From an uncultured Christensenella sp. (GTDB lineage: Bacteria; Bacillota; Clostridia; Christensenellales; Borkfalkiaceae): 31,880 nt of DNA. The first letter of the stretch is position 1. Every line of letters starts with the position of its first letter. Position numbers and translations under genes: made by a program. The notes under the pieces were generated by a model. It searched no databases, was not told the origin of the DNA, and saw only the letters and a list, made by a program, of their open reading frames with translations. The DNA lies in NCBI GenBank assembly GCA_910579585.1, contig CAJTVA010000016.1, forward strand, positions 1 through 31,880, in the 5' to 3' direction. Shown here piece after piece: positions 8,018-15,617 of this stretch.

Positions 8018-9358
8018 ATGGGTAAATACTTCGGAACGGACGGTTTCAGGGGCGAAGCGGGTACCGCCGTCACCGCAGAACGGGCGTTTTTGGTCGGGAA
8101 AGTTCTCGGCTGGTACTTTGGCGCGCGCCTTAACCGCAAATGCCGCGCGGTAATCGGCAAGGATACGCGGCTTTCGTCTTATATGCTTGAATATTCACTT
8201 GCAGCGGGACTCACGTCAGTCGGCGCGGACGCGCATATTCTCCACGTCACCACCACCCCCTCCGTGTCGTATGTGACAAGGTGCGACGGCTTCGATTTCG
8301 GAATAATGGTTTCCGCCAGCCACAACCCCTACTACGACAACGGAATAAAGCTTTTAAACGACCGCGGCGAAAAGATGGACGACGAGGTTATCGGCATAGT
8401 CGAAAGCTATCTGGACGGCGATTTTACCGCCTTTGGCGGTAAAGACGTGCCCTTTGCGCGCGGCCGCGACGTCGGGCGGACGGTTGACTACGTTGCGGGC
8501 AGAAACCGCTATATAGGACATCTTATTTCCCTTGCCACGTGCTCTTATAAGGGCTTTAAAATCGGCTTGGACGGCGCAAACGGCAGCGCCTTTCAGATAG
8601 CGCGCAGCGTCTTCGAAGCGCTCGGCGCAAAAACTTATATGATTGGCGACGCACCCGACGGCACCAACGTCAACGACGGCGTCGGCTCCACCCATATCGA
8701 CGCTTTGCGCGAACTGGTTGTAAAAAACTCCCTCGACGTCGGTTTTGCGTTCGACGGCGACGCAGACAGATGCATCGCGGTTGATGCGAACGGCAACGTC
8801 GTTACGGGCGACGAGGAAATGTATATCCTTGCTAACTATTTGAAAGCGCGCGGTGAACTTGCGCACTCTAAAGTAGTCTGCACGGTTTTAAGCAACGGCG
8901 GGCTAGTCTCCGCCCTTTCTGCAAAGGGAATCGAGGCGGAAATCTGCGACGTCGGCGACAAAACCGTTTGCGACACTATGACGAAAACGGGCGCCGTTTT
9001 GGGCGGGGAGAGAAGCGGGCATGTTGTCGTGTCCAAGTACGAAACTACGGGCGACGGACTTGTCACCGCGGTTATGATTATGGAGGCGGTTGTGGAAAAC
9101 GGAGGCTTCGACGGGCTTCTGAAAGGTTATAAAACTCTTCCGCAGATTTCAGTCAACGTGCCCGTAACAGACAAAGTCGGGGCTATGGCGGGAATTGATT
9201 TTCTTGCCGACAAGCTCCGAAACGAACTGAAAATCCGCCTTGTCGTCCGCCCCTCCGGCACCGAGCCGCTCGTTCGCATAACCGCCGAGGGCGAAAGCGA
9301 GGAGCTATGCGCGCTTGCTTGCAAAATTATTCGTTCCAAAATCGAAGAAAACGGTTAA
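8018..9358 (+). CDS. glmM: phosphoglucosamine mutase
   Basis: A 446-residue cytosolic enzyme that converts glucosamine-6-phosphate to glucosamine-1-phosphate on the way to UDP-GlcNAc and peptidoglycan. The phosphoserine loop is VSASHNP with catalytic S101; the magnesium loop is DGDADR (246-251); the sugar-binding loop is GERSGH; the phosphate-binding loop near the C-terminus is RPSGTEP. The length is normal for the family. The start at 8018 begins MGKYFGTDGFRG, the family N-terminus, and has GAGGAGG 6 nt upstream, so the longer in-frame extension to 7955 is rejected. glmS follows after 87 bp, which groups successive reactions in one unit. Confidence 0.95.
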   Translation: MGKYFGTDGFRGEAGTAVTAERAFLVGKVLGWYFGARLNRKCRAVIGKDTRLSSYMLEYSLAAGLTSVGADAHILHVTTTPSVSYVTRCDGFDFGIMVSASHNPYYDNGIKLLNDRGEKMDDEVIGIVESYLDGDFTAFGGKDVPFARGRDVGRTVDYVAGRNRYIGHLISLATCSYKGFKIGLDGANGSAFQIARSVFEALGAKTYMIGDAPDGTNVNDGVGSTHIDALRELVVKNSLDVGFAFDGDADRCIAVDANGNVVTGDEEMYILANYLKARGELAHSKVVCTVLSNGGLVSALSAKGIEAEICDVGDKTVCDTMTKTGAVLGGERSGHVVVSKYETTGDGLVTAVMIMEAVVENGGFDGLLKGYKTLPQISVNVPVTDKVGAMAGIDFLADKLRNELKIRLVVRPSGTEPLVRITAEGESEELCALACKIIRSKIEENG

Positions 9359-9445
9359 ACCTTAACAAAAGATTTCAAAATAACAAACGGTGCAAAAAAA
9401 TAGCAGGCGCTTAAACATACGGGATTTTTGTGAGGAGGTAAGTTT

Positions 9446-11212
9446 ATGTGTGGGATTATCGGTTACATAGGCGGCGGAGACGCCGTAAAAACCGTGTACG
9501 GCGGGCTTAAACGGCTCGAATACCGCGGTTACGATTCCGCGGGCGCGGCTTTTTTGACGGACGGGAAAATCCGTGTTTACAAAAAGCAGGGCAGGGTGGA
9601 AAAACTTTATCCGCTTTTGGACGGCGTCCGCTCCCGAATAGGCATAGGTCACACGCGCTGGGCTACGCACGGCGTTCCTTCGGATACGAACGCGCACCCC
9701 CACCGCGCTGGCGGTATAGCCGTCGTTCATAACGGAATTATCGAAAATTACGCCGCCCTAAAAGCCGAACTTATTTCGGACGGCGCGAAATTTGTTTCCG
9801 ATACCGACAGCGAAGTTATAGCTCACCTTTTGTTAAAAAACTATAACGGCGACCTGACCGAAGCGCTTTTTAAAACCGTAAAATTGCTTAAAGGCTCATA
9901 TGCGCTTATGGCGATATGCGAATACGAGGAAAAGATAGCCGTTGCAAGATATAAAAGCCCGCTGATTTTAGGCTACGGCAACGGCGAAAACTTTTGCGCC
10001 AGCGACGAGCCCGCCCTTTACGGACTTTCGGAAAAAATCACCGTTTTAGAGGACGGCGATTTGGCGGAAATCACTGCAAAAAGCGTGAAAATTTTCGACA
10101 AAAATTTTAAGCGAGCAGAGCGTGAAACGGAGCCCAACCTAGCAGTGTCCGCAAGCCTCGGCTTAGACGGCTGCCCCCACTATATGCTTAAAGAACTGCG
10201 CGAAACGCCCCTTTCCGTCGAGGCGACCGCGCGCGCTTTCAAAGGCGTAAAAGATAAGCTTGTTTCCGCCCTTTCGGGGGTAAAACGCTTTGTCTTTACG
10301 GGTTGCGGCACCGCCTACCATGCGGCGCTTTGCGGCAAGCGGTATATAGAGAGTTTCGCGCGTATACCCGCAGAGTGCGAAACAGCGGGCGAGTTCAGAT
10401 ATAAAAACCCCGTTTTAGGCGAAGATACCGCCGTAATTGCCGTCAGTCAGAGCGGCGAAACTGCCGACACGGTCGAGGCGGCGGGTCTGGCGCGCTCGTT
10501 AGGCGCGAAAGTCGTTGCAATAACAAATTCCCACCGTTCGCAACTCACCAGACTTGCCGACGTCGTGGTGCCCGTTGCGGCAGGCCCCGAAATCTGCGTT
10601 GCCGCCACCAAAAGCTACACGGGGCAGATTGCCGCGCTGTATCTACTTGCCGCGGCGGTCGCGGGCGAGAAATTTTATAATGACTGTGCAGAGAAAATTT
10701 CTAAAACGCCCGCACTGATTTCGGCAACGCTTGAAAGCTTGGATATGCGTTCACTTGCGCATATATGCGCGTCTAGCAGCGGGGTTTACTTTTTGGGGCG
10801 CGATTTGGACTACGCCGTCGCGCTCGAGGGAAGCCTGAAACTGAAAGAGATTTCCTACGTTCCCGGGGAGGGCTATCCCGCAGGCGAACTGAAACACGGC
10901 ACGCTTGCGCTTATCGACGTCAATACTACTTCCGTGGTCATTATAACGGATAAAGTGCTCGCCGAAAAGAGCGAAAACGCCATAGAGCAGGTGTTATCCC
11001 GCGGCGGCAAAGTTGCGGTTATAACCAATGTGAACGGGGTCAGGGAAAGGTTTTCCGACCTGCCGACGGTCGTTCTGCCCGAATGCGACAAGTATCTGTC
11101 GCCCCTTTTGGCGGCTGTCGCGGTGCAACTTCTCGCATACAAAGCCGCCGCCGTTTTAGGGCGGGAAATCGACAAGCCGCGCAACCTTGCCAAGAGCGTC
11201 ACGGTAGAATAA
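9446..11212 (+). CDS. glmS: glutamine-fructose-6-phosphate aminotransferase
   Basis: A 588-residue enzyme that makes glucosamine-6-phosphate from fructose-6-phosphate and glutamine, the first committed amino-sugar step. The N-terminal class II glutaminase begins MCGIIGYIG with nucleophile Cys2 and has the ammonia-site sequence RLEYRGYDSAG. Two SIS sugar-phosphate domains follow, with TGCGTAYHA and SQSGETADT in the first and SLKLKEISY with EGYPAGELKHG in the second. The C-terminus LAKSVTVE is the conserved family end. GAGGAGG lies 8 nt before the ATG. The 87-bp gap after glmM holds no terminator, and is too short for a glmS ribozyme. The stop codon overlaps the T-run of a convergent RNA (11211-11335). 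Confidence 0.95.
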   Translation: MCGIIGYIGGGDAVKTVYGGLKRLEYRGYDSAGAAFLTDGKIRVYKKQGRVEKLYPLLDGVRSRIGIGHTRWATHGVPSDTNAHPHRAGGIAVVHNGIIENYAALKAELISDGAKFVSDTDSEVIAHLLLKNYNGDLTEALFKTVKLLKGSYALMAICEYEEKIAVARYKSPLILGYGNGENFCASDEPALYGLSEKITVLEDGDLAEITAKSVKIFDKNFKRAERETEPNLAVSASLGLDGCPHYMLKELRETPLSVEATARAFKGVKDKLVSALSGVKRFVFTGCGTAYHAALCGKRYIESFARIPAECETAGEFRYKNPVLGEDTAVIAVSQSGETADTVEAAGLARSLGAKVVAITNSHRSQLTRLADVVVPVAAGPEICVAATKSYTGQIAALYLLAAAVAGEKFYNDCAEKISKTPALISATLESLDMRSLAHICASSSGVYFLGRDLDYAVALEGSLKLKEISYVPGEGYPAGELKHGTLALIDVNTTSVVIITDKVLAEKSENAIEQVLSRGGKVAVITNVNGVRERFSDLPTVVLPECDKYLSPLLAAVAVQLLAYKAAAVLGREIDKPRNLAKSVTVE

Positions 11213-11335
11213 AAAACCGCAGATATACGGCACTCTGCGGCGTTGCACTTGCGTTTGCCTAGGGTCGTTTACGCAAAGTAAGCTCCCCGTCGGCAAGCCG
11301 CGTGCGCCTTGCATAGCACCGCATCTCTGCGGTTT
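11211..11335 (-). ncRNA. candidate rod-shaped RNA with central bubble, 6S-like architecture
   Basis: On the minus strand the sequence folds as one long hairpin. Closing arms 11335-11319 and 11230-11214 pair over 17 positions with one mismatch. A large open internal loop follows (11318-11309 opposite 11238-11231), then GGCG/CGCC, CAC/GTG, TTGCC/GGCAA and GGG/CCC stems and a terminal TTAC/GTAA hairpin. The 3' arm is followed directly by six T residues (11216-11211), as for an intrinsic terminator. A TATAAT occurs on the same strand at about 11361-11356, so the RNA could start near 11347, just after the stop of the membrane protein gene. The shape recalls 6S RNA, but it is shorter than usual and I cannot match the sequence. 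The SRP apical motif is absent. It could also be an elaborate 3' end of the upstream gene. Confidence 0.5.
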
Positions 11336-11353
11336 CGATAGGTCGGTATTAAA

Positions 11354-12073
11354 TTATACGGAATGTTTAAGCTTAAAAAACGGTTTGTATTCGGTTTTCT
11401 TTTCCGACAGGACAATAAGCACCTGCGCGGGGAGATAGACTATCCAGATTGTCTTGTTGACGAAGTATTGTATATCGGACGGAAGAGCCCCGCCGACCGC
11501 CGCCATATTGTCCACCCCGACGCAGATATCGCAGATTGCAAACAGGACAAGACCTATGAAAAAGGCGATATATTTCTTGTCGAGTCTGATAAGCATAGCG
11601 CTTTCCACGGCGTTAATAGCAAGCTGGGGGAAGTAGATTGCCGACAGTACGACGACTGCCGATTTCAGCATACCCAGCCCGCCGAGAACGGCTAAAAGCA
11701 CTGCTACAACCCCAAGCCGCACCCCAAGAGAAATATAGGGTTTTTTCCCGTTTGTCATATAAATTCTGACGAAATAACATATCTGAACGACGATAAACGT
11801 ACATATGCCCACTTCGTAATACGTGTTCAGCACCAGTATAAACAGGTCGCTTACGACGGTAAAAGCAAGAGCGACGGTTACCGTTATCCCGTCTTTTCCG
11901 TAAAAGAAAATTCCGACGCCCGCAAACAACAGGCAGGTGATGATACCTGCGTATTTCAGGTAGATAAGGTTTATTCCGTACGACAGTTCGTATATGAGGT
12001 AAGTTATATAGATTGCCGTCTCAGCCAGCACAAACGCGCCGAAAACCAGCAACAATACGTTTTTAGCTTTCAT
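11354..12073 (-). CDS. multi-pass membrane protein, possibly YhhN-like
   Basis: A 239-residue protein with about seven or eight closely spaced hydrophobic segments covering nearly the whole length and a short basic tail. Two acidic spots inside helices (VVSDLF near residue 94 and ICDICVG near 185) recall the conserved aspartates of the YhhN/TMEM86 lysoplasmalogenase family, but the match is weak and I do not assign the activity. GGAAG lies about 9 nt upstream of the ATG at 12073, and a -10-like TATAAT at 12128-12123 could drive it. It is divergent from radC. The candidate RNA at 11211-11335 lies directly downstream on the same strand. Confidence 0.7.
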   Translation of the reverse strand: MKAKNVLLLVFGAFVLAETAIYITYLIYELSYGINLIYLKYAGIITCLLFAGVGIFFYGKDGITVTVALAFTVVSDLFILVLNTYYEVGICTFIVVQICYFVRIYMTNGKKPYISLGVRLGVVAVLLAVLGGLGMLKSAVVVLSAIYFPQLAINAVESAMLIRLDKKYIAFFIGLVLFAICDICVGVDNMAAVGGALPSDIQYFVNKTIWIVYLPAQVLIVLSEKKTEYKPFFKLKHSV

Positions 12074-12154
12074 TCAGGTACTTCCGTTCCGCACAGCGTG
12101 CGTTATTTTTAATCAATTTTAAATTATAGCGCGGTAAATTGCAAGCTATTTTCT

Positions 12155-12183
12155 TTGCAAAAGATTTAGCGGCGTGGTAAAAT
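12155..12183 (+). promoter_or_regulatory. promoter of radC
   Basis: TTGCAA (12155-12160), 17 bp, TAAAAT (12178-12183), with TG just upstream of the -10. Confidence 0.75.
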
Positions 12184-12201
12184 AATTTCGGGAGAACGAT
12201 T

Positions 12202-12939
12202 ATGCACGAAGGTTACAGAAAAAGAATGTACGAAAAGTTGAAAACAGACGCCGGTATCTGCGACCACGAGCTGTTGGAAATTCTTCTTTACAATGCGTTG
12301 CCCCGCAAAAATACGAATCCCATTGCACACAAACTTATCGAAGCGTTCGGCTCTTTGGCGGGCGTTTTTGAAGCCGACGTCGAACAGCTGACGGAAATTG
12401 ACGGAGTGGGCGAGAACGTCGCACTGTTCATAAAATGCGTGGCGGAGTGTAACAGGCGCACTAAGACGCAAAGCGCGGGCGTGGCCGTTTTGAAGAATTA
12501 CGATGAATTCAAGAAATTCGTCGTGGCGAGAATGCGCGGCAACAGTAAGGAAGTGCTGGAAATTTACTTCCTTACAAAGGGCGGCAAGGTGAAGCGGGTT
12601 TCGTCTTTCACCGACGAAGAACGCGGAAAAGTTGAGGTGGACAGCAACAAGATTACCGCAATTATCGCAAAAGAGAAGCCTTACGGACTCCTTGTCGCAC
12701 ACAATCATTTGAGCGGCAACGCCGCTCCGTCCGTTAGCGACGACAGGTTCACGGGCGAGTTGCAACTTATGTGCAGTATGAACAACGTGGTTTTGTACGA
12801 CCACTGTATTTACGCGTCGGATAATAACATATACAGCTACTTTGAATCGGGCAAAATTGAAGCTATACGGGAAGAGTTTTCTTTCAAGCGTGTCATCGAC
12901 AGGCAAATCGAAGCCGCTACCGACCAAAACAAAAAGTGA
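12202..12939 (+). CDS. radC: RadC-family JAMM-domain protein
   Basis: A 245-residue RadC-type protein. A helix-hairpin-helix region lies around residues 55-80 (LTEIDGVGENVALFI). The C-terminal JAB/MPN domain has the metal-binding motif HNHLSGNAAPSVSD (H167, H169, S171, D180), with E120 as the likely upstream acid. The family was named for a DNA-repair phenotype later shown not to be due to this gene; its biochemical role is unsettled. GGGAGA is placed 7 nt before the ATG and a good promoter lies at 12155. The tRNA-Ser promoter starts 6 bp after its stop, so radC borders the accessory island. Confidence 0.9.
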   Translation: MHEGYRKRMYEKLKTDAGICDHELLEILLYNALPRKNTNPIAHKLIEAFGSLAGVFEADVEQLTEIDGVGENVALFIKCVAECNRRTKTQSAGVAVLKNYDEFKKFVVARMRGNSKEVLEIYFLTKGGKVKRVSSFTDEERGKVEVDSNKITAIIAKEKPYGLLVAHNHLSGNAAPSVSDDRFTGELQLMCSMNNVVLYDHCIYASDNNIYSYFESGKIEAIREEFSFKRVIDRQIEAATDQNKK

Positions 12940-12945
12940 ATTTGA

Positions 12946-12974
12946 TTGACAGACCGCCCTTTGTTTGGTAAAAT
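12946..12974 (+). promoter_or_regulatory. promoter reading toward tRNA-Ser
   Basis: TTGACA (12946-12951), 17 bp, TAAAAT (12969-12974). The predicted start near 12981 is immediately before the truncated tRNA copy at 12990, so this was probably the original tRNA promoter. Confidence 0.8.
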
Positions 12975-12989
12975 AACTGTACTTTAAAT

Positions 12990-13007
12990 GCAGAGATGGC
13001 AGAGCGG
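12990..13007 (+). pseudogene. duplicated 5' fragment of tRNA-Ser
   Basis: Positions 12990-13007 are identical to the first 18 nt of the intact tRNA-Ser (13077-13094), and the match extends 2 nt upstream. After that the copies diverge: the first continues into an unrelated 68-bp segment with short hairpins and no T arm, so it cannot be a functional tRNA. The precursor transcript from 12981 would include it. Confidence 0.75.
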
Positions 13008-13076
13008 CAAGCACTGCGTGCTTCGGTACGACGAACGCTACGCATTCGCCCGCTCACATAAAAACTTAATATATAT

Positions 13077-13164
13077 GCAGAGATGGCAGAGCGGTCGAAT
13101 GCGGCGGTCTTGAAAACCGTTGATGGGCAACTATCCGGGGGTTCGAATCCCTCTCTCTGCGCCA
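13077..13164 (+). tRNA. tRNA-Ser (anticodon UGA)
   Basis: An 88-nt class II tRNA with a long variable arm. The acceptor stem GCAGAGA / TCTCTGC (13077-13083 with 13154-13160) is followed by discriminator G and encoded CCA. The anticodon loop CTTGAAA at 13109-13115 gives anticodon TGA at 13111-13113. The T loop GTTCGAATC is normal. Confidence 0.95.
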
Positions 13165-13321
13165 AGAGCAACCGCGTTTGAACCAAGAAGAAAACGGATT
13201 GAAATATATCTTTCTGAATGGTATTGCGGGCGTGGTTGCTAAAAGACGATACACGCCGAGAGGTTACGCGAACAATTACAACGTTCACGGGGCAAACGGC
13301 AAGTTCGTCAAAATCTAAAAG

Positions 13322-13357
13322 AAAAAAGGCAATGAGTTTTCACTCGTTGTCTTTTTT
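13322..13357 (+). terminator. intrinsic terminator of the tRNA-Ser unit
   Basis: The stem GGCAATGAG / CTCGTTGTC (13328-13336 with 13343-13351) has two wobble pairs and is followed by six T residues, about 160 nt after the tRNA. Confidence 0.8.
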
Positions 13358-13470
13358 CTATCTTCCCACCCAAGAACCCACCCTATGGGGCGTAAATCAA
13401 ATTAAATACTTTTCGTCAAAAATTTACATTTTTCTATCTTTTATACTGCAAAAGTGTGACAGTGTTACAT

Positions 13471-13502
13471 AGTGGCGTATAGGTAATACTATATACGCCA
13501 CT
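13471..13502. repeat. perfect 11-bp inverted repeat AGTGGCGTATA
   Basis: Arms 13471-13481 and 13492-13502 are exactly complementary around a 10-bp centre. The same core recurs as a direct copy at 13563. It lies between the tRNA-Ser terminator and the 3' end of the SNF2 gene. Confidence 0.8.
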
Positions 13503-13523
13503 GCGGGCGGCTTCGCCGCCCGC
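13503..13523. repeat. REP-like GC-rich palindrome
   Basis: Arms GCGGGCGGC and GCCGCCCGC with a 3-nt loop, a striking GC-rich hairpin in AT-rich surroundings. No T-run follows on either strand. Confidence 0.8.
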
Positions 13524-13562
13524 ACATTGTCGTTTACTCAAAATTGCGTTACACAATACGGG

Positions 13563-13582
13563 GTGGCGTATAAAGTAACACT
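13563..13582 (+). repeat. direct copy of the GTGGCGTATA repeat
   Basis: GTGGCGTATA followed by AAGTAACACT, close to the copy at 13472-13490 over about 20 bp. GTAACACT here is also the inverse of AGTGTTAC near 13461, so the cluster mixes direct and inverted copies. Confidence 0.65.
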
Positions 13583-13590
13583 AATATTAC

Positions 13591-15570
13591 TTAATCTAAT
13601 TCATCATAAATTTTTTTAATTATTTGACCGTCCCAATTCATTGCCAACTGTTCTTTTGATATAACCAGAGAATATAACGGGTTAGATTGTACTATTTTCC
13701 AAAGGTGTTGAAGCATTTTAATGTATGTCGGATAATCGTTTTCTATTACACTCATAGCGATAGCCAAATATTCAACGGTAGGTATTTGTCCACCATAAAA
13801 GCCATTTATTTGCCTTACAATAAAATTAACTGCGCCACCGATACCTTGTAATTCATTTTTATTTGCATTAGCGTTTCTCGGCTCTTCTGCAATTTTAATA
13901 TGTAAAAGTAAGTGTTCTAAAAAATTACAGTAAACTAATCGGTCTGCTTTTTGATATTCAAACGGATTATTTACGGCATATTGGTCATTTGACAATAAAA
14001 TTGCTTTATCTTCGTCAATATGATGACAGAATAACCCCTCACTTGTTCGTGAGATTTTTTTGTTTTTAGACCTGCAAGTTTCATTCACAAAATAATCACC
14101 CGTTGCCCGTCCGTATTTGTTTAATAGATAATCTACTATTTGTGAATATGACTTTTTTAAAAGCTCGTCATAATAAACTGCGTTTTCAGTGCTTTGTACT
14201 TTTGTAGGGTTAATGCCACGCTTGATATTTATTCGATTTATTTCTTCTGTAATAATATCGCCAAATGATTTGTCATCTATTTCAAGACTTTGTTGTGCTG
14301 AAACTGATTTATCTGCGAAAGCGTTGAAAATCGCTTGTTTTTGCTCTAATATATCAGTTATACGCTCGTCAATAGAGCCTTCGCATAAAAGTCTGTAAAC
14401 AAGTACATTTCTTGCTTGCCCCATTCTATAAGCTCTTGAAATAGCTTGATTTTCAATGGACGGCTTAAATTGCGGTTCACATATTACTACAACGCTTGCA
14501 CTTTGAATATTTAAACCCGTACCGCCCGATTGAATTTGAGATACGAGAACGCTACCAGCGGGAGCATTGTCAAATTCATCTATAATTTCTTGTCGTCTTT
14601 GAGGTGTAATCGCACCGTAAATGGGGTTAAGACATCTTCTACCTAAAAACTGCGTGACTTTATGTATTGTATCTAAAAAGAACGAAAAGACTATAACTTT
14701 TCTATCTTCCAATTCAGCTTCTTCAACTATTTCTCTTAATCTGTTTGCCTTTGATGATTTTTCTAAATTATCAATATTCCAAGAAACCCGCCGAGCGTCA
14801 GCAAAATGTTTTCCAAGTATAGCTTCTTCGTAAATATATTCCTCTTCACTTGTCATTGAACACCATTCTTTACTTTCAATAAGTTCTGGTAATTCAGTAA
14901 GTACCTCGTCGCGTTTTCTACGATAATATACGGGAGCAACTTTCAGTCTGAATTGAGGCGCAGAGGACATAAAGGCAATACGATTTATTTGACTGGCAAT
15001 ATTAGGCTGTAACATTGAAATAAGCGTAATCATTTCATCGACACGATTTTCAAGAGCCGTACCAGTCATAAAAAGTAATCTATTTGCGTGTGAACATAGA
15101 TTTTTTGTGTTTTGCGTTCGTTTGGCTTGCGGATTTTTTATATAGTGAGCTTCGTCAACTACTAATAAAGAAAACTTAAAATCATCTTCAAGTTTAAAAT
15201 AAGACGTTGTTTCGTATGTAGTAACAGCAACACCGCCCGTTCTTTTCCAAGCTCGTAAAGCCGATAGTCTATCCGTGCCGTGAACTTTCGTCGCTCTTAA
15301 AAGACTATGTTTTGTAATTTCTCTACACCAGTTTGTTACTACACTTGCAGGACAAACAACAATAAAGTGCGTCGCCCCAGTATTTTTAAGCGATACCATT
15401 GTGGCAATAGCTTGAATTGTTTTACCTAAACCCATTTCGTCGCCAAGTAAAACTTTTTCTTGATGAAGAATAAACTTTACGCCCCATTCTTGATAACGCC
15501 TTAAAGTACATTTTAAGCCGTCAGGAAAGAAACATTCATCTTGAATTTTTCGGGCTAAATCTTCGGGCAA
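13591..15570 (-). CDS. SNF2-family helicase with HNH-like C-terminus, downstream part of a split gene
   Basis: This 659-codon frame holds a complete SNF2 motor: Walker A GDEMGLGKT, DEAH box VVDEAHYIKN, motif III MTGTALEN, motif V SGGTGLNIQ and motif VI QAISRAYRMGQ. Residues about 470-570 form a second domain with CHHIDE (H516, H517) and LEHLLLH, which resembles a His-Me/HNH nuclease core; this is pattern recognition only. The frame opens with no ATG or GTG and no ribosome site. The TTG at 15570 is the only usual start, yet the frame stays open upstream into the end of the next ORF. Restoring one base near 15620-15622 joins the two ORFs, so I read it as the 3' part of one gene. The AT-rich composition differs from neighbouring housekeeping genes and suggests transfer. 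A DNA-remodelling or defence role is possible but not shown. Confidence 0.8.
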   Translation of the reverse strand: MPEDLARKIQDECFFPDGLKCTLRRYQEWGVKFILHQEKVLLGDEMGLGKTIQAIATMVSLKNTGATHFIVVCPASVVTNWCREITKHSLLRATKVHGTDRLSALRAWKRTGGVAVTTYETTSYFKLEDDFKFSLLVVDEAHYIKNPQAKRTQNTKNLCSHANRLLFMTGTALENRVDEMITLISMLQPNIASQINRIAFMSSAPQFRLKVAPVYYRRKRDEVLTELPELIESKEWCSMTSEEEYIYEEAILGKHFADARRVSWNIDNLEKSSKANRLREIVEEAELEDRKVIVFSFFLDTIHKVTQFLGRRCLNPIYGAITPQRRQEIIDEFDNAPAGSVLVSQIQSGGTGLNIQSASVVVICEPQFKPSIENQAISRAYRMGQARNVLVYRLLCEGSIDERITDILEQKQAIFNAFADKSVSAQQSLEIDDKSFGDIITEEINRINIKRGINPTKVQSTENAVYYDELLKKSYSQIVDYLLNKYGRATGDYFVNETCRSKNKKISRTSEGLFCHHIDEDKAILLSNDQYAVNNPFEYQKADRLVYCNFLEHLLLHIKIAEEPRNANANKNELQGIGGAVNFIVRQINGFYGGQIPTVEYLAIAMSVIENDYPTYIKMLQHLWKIVQSNPLYSLVISKEQLAMNWDGQIIKKIYDELD

Positions 15571-15617
15571 GCCATAAATTGCGTCGTCCGTACCCAGTAA
15601 ACCTGGATTAGTTTCTT

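Noticed and set aside
9359..9445. glmS ribozyme between glmM and glmS
   Set aside because: The gap is only 87 nt, too short, and the core sequence is missing. The region before glmM was also checked without success.
11211..11335. Identification of the rod RNA as SRP 4.5S RNA
   Set aside because: The conserved apical GGAA loop and the AGCAG asymmetric loop are absent.
12917..13288. A 123-codon minus-strand ORF containing REGFEPP
   Set aside because: This is the well-known false ORF from reading a tRNA-Ser gene backwards; it crosses the tRNA and its duplicated fragment and has no ribosome site.
13165..13318. A short plus-strand frame after the tRNA with protein-like composition ending GKFVKI-stop
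   Set aside because: It has no start codon or ribosome site and overlaps the transcribed tail of the tRNA unit. It could be a gene remnant, but I could not place it in a family.
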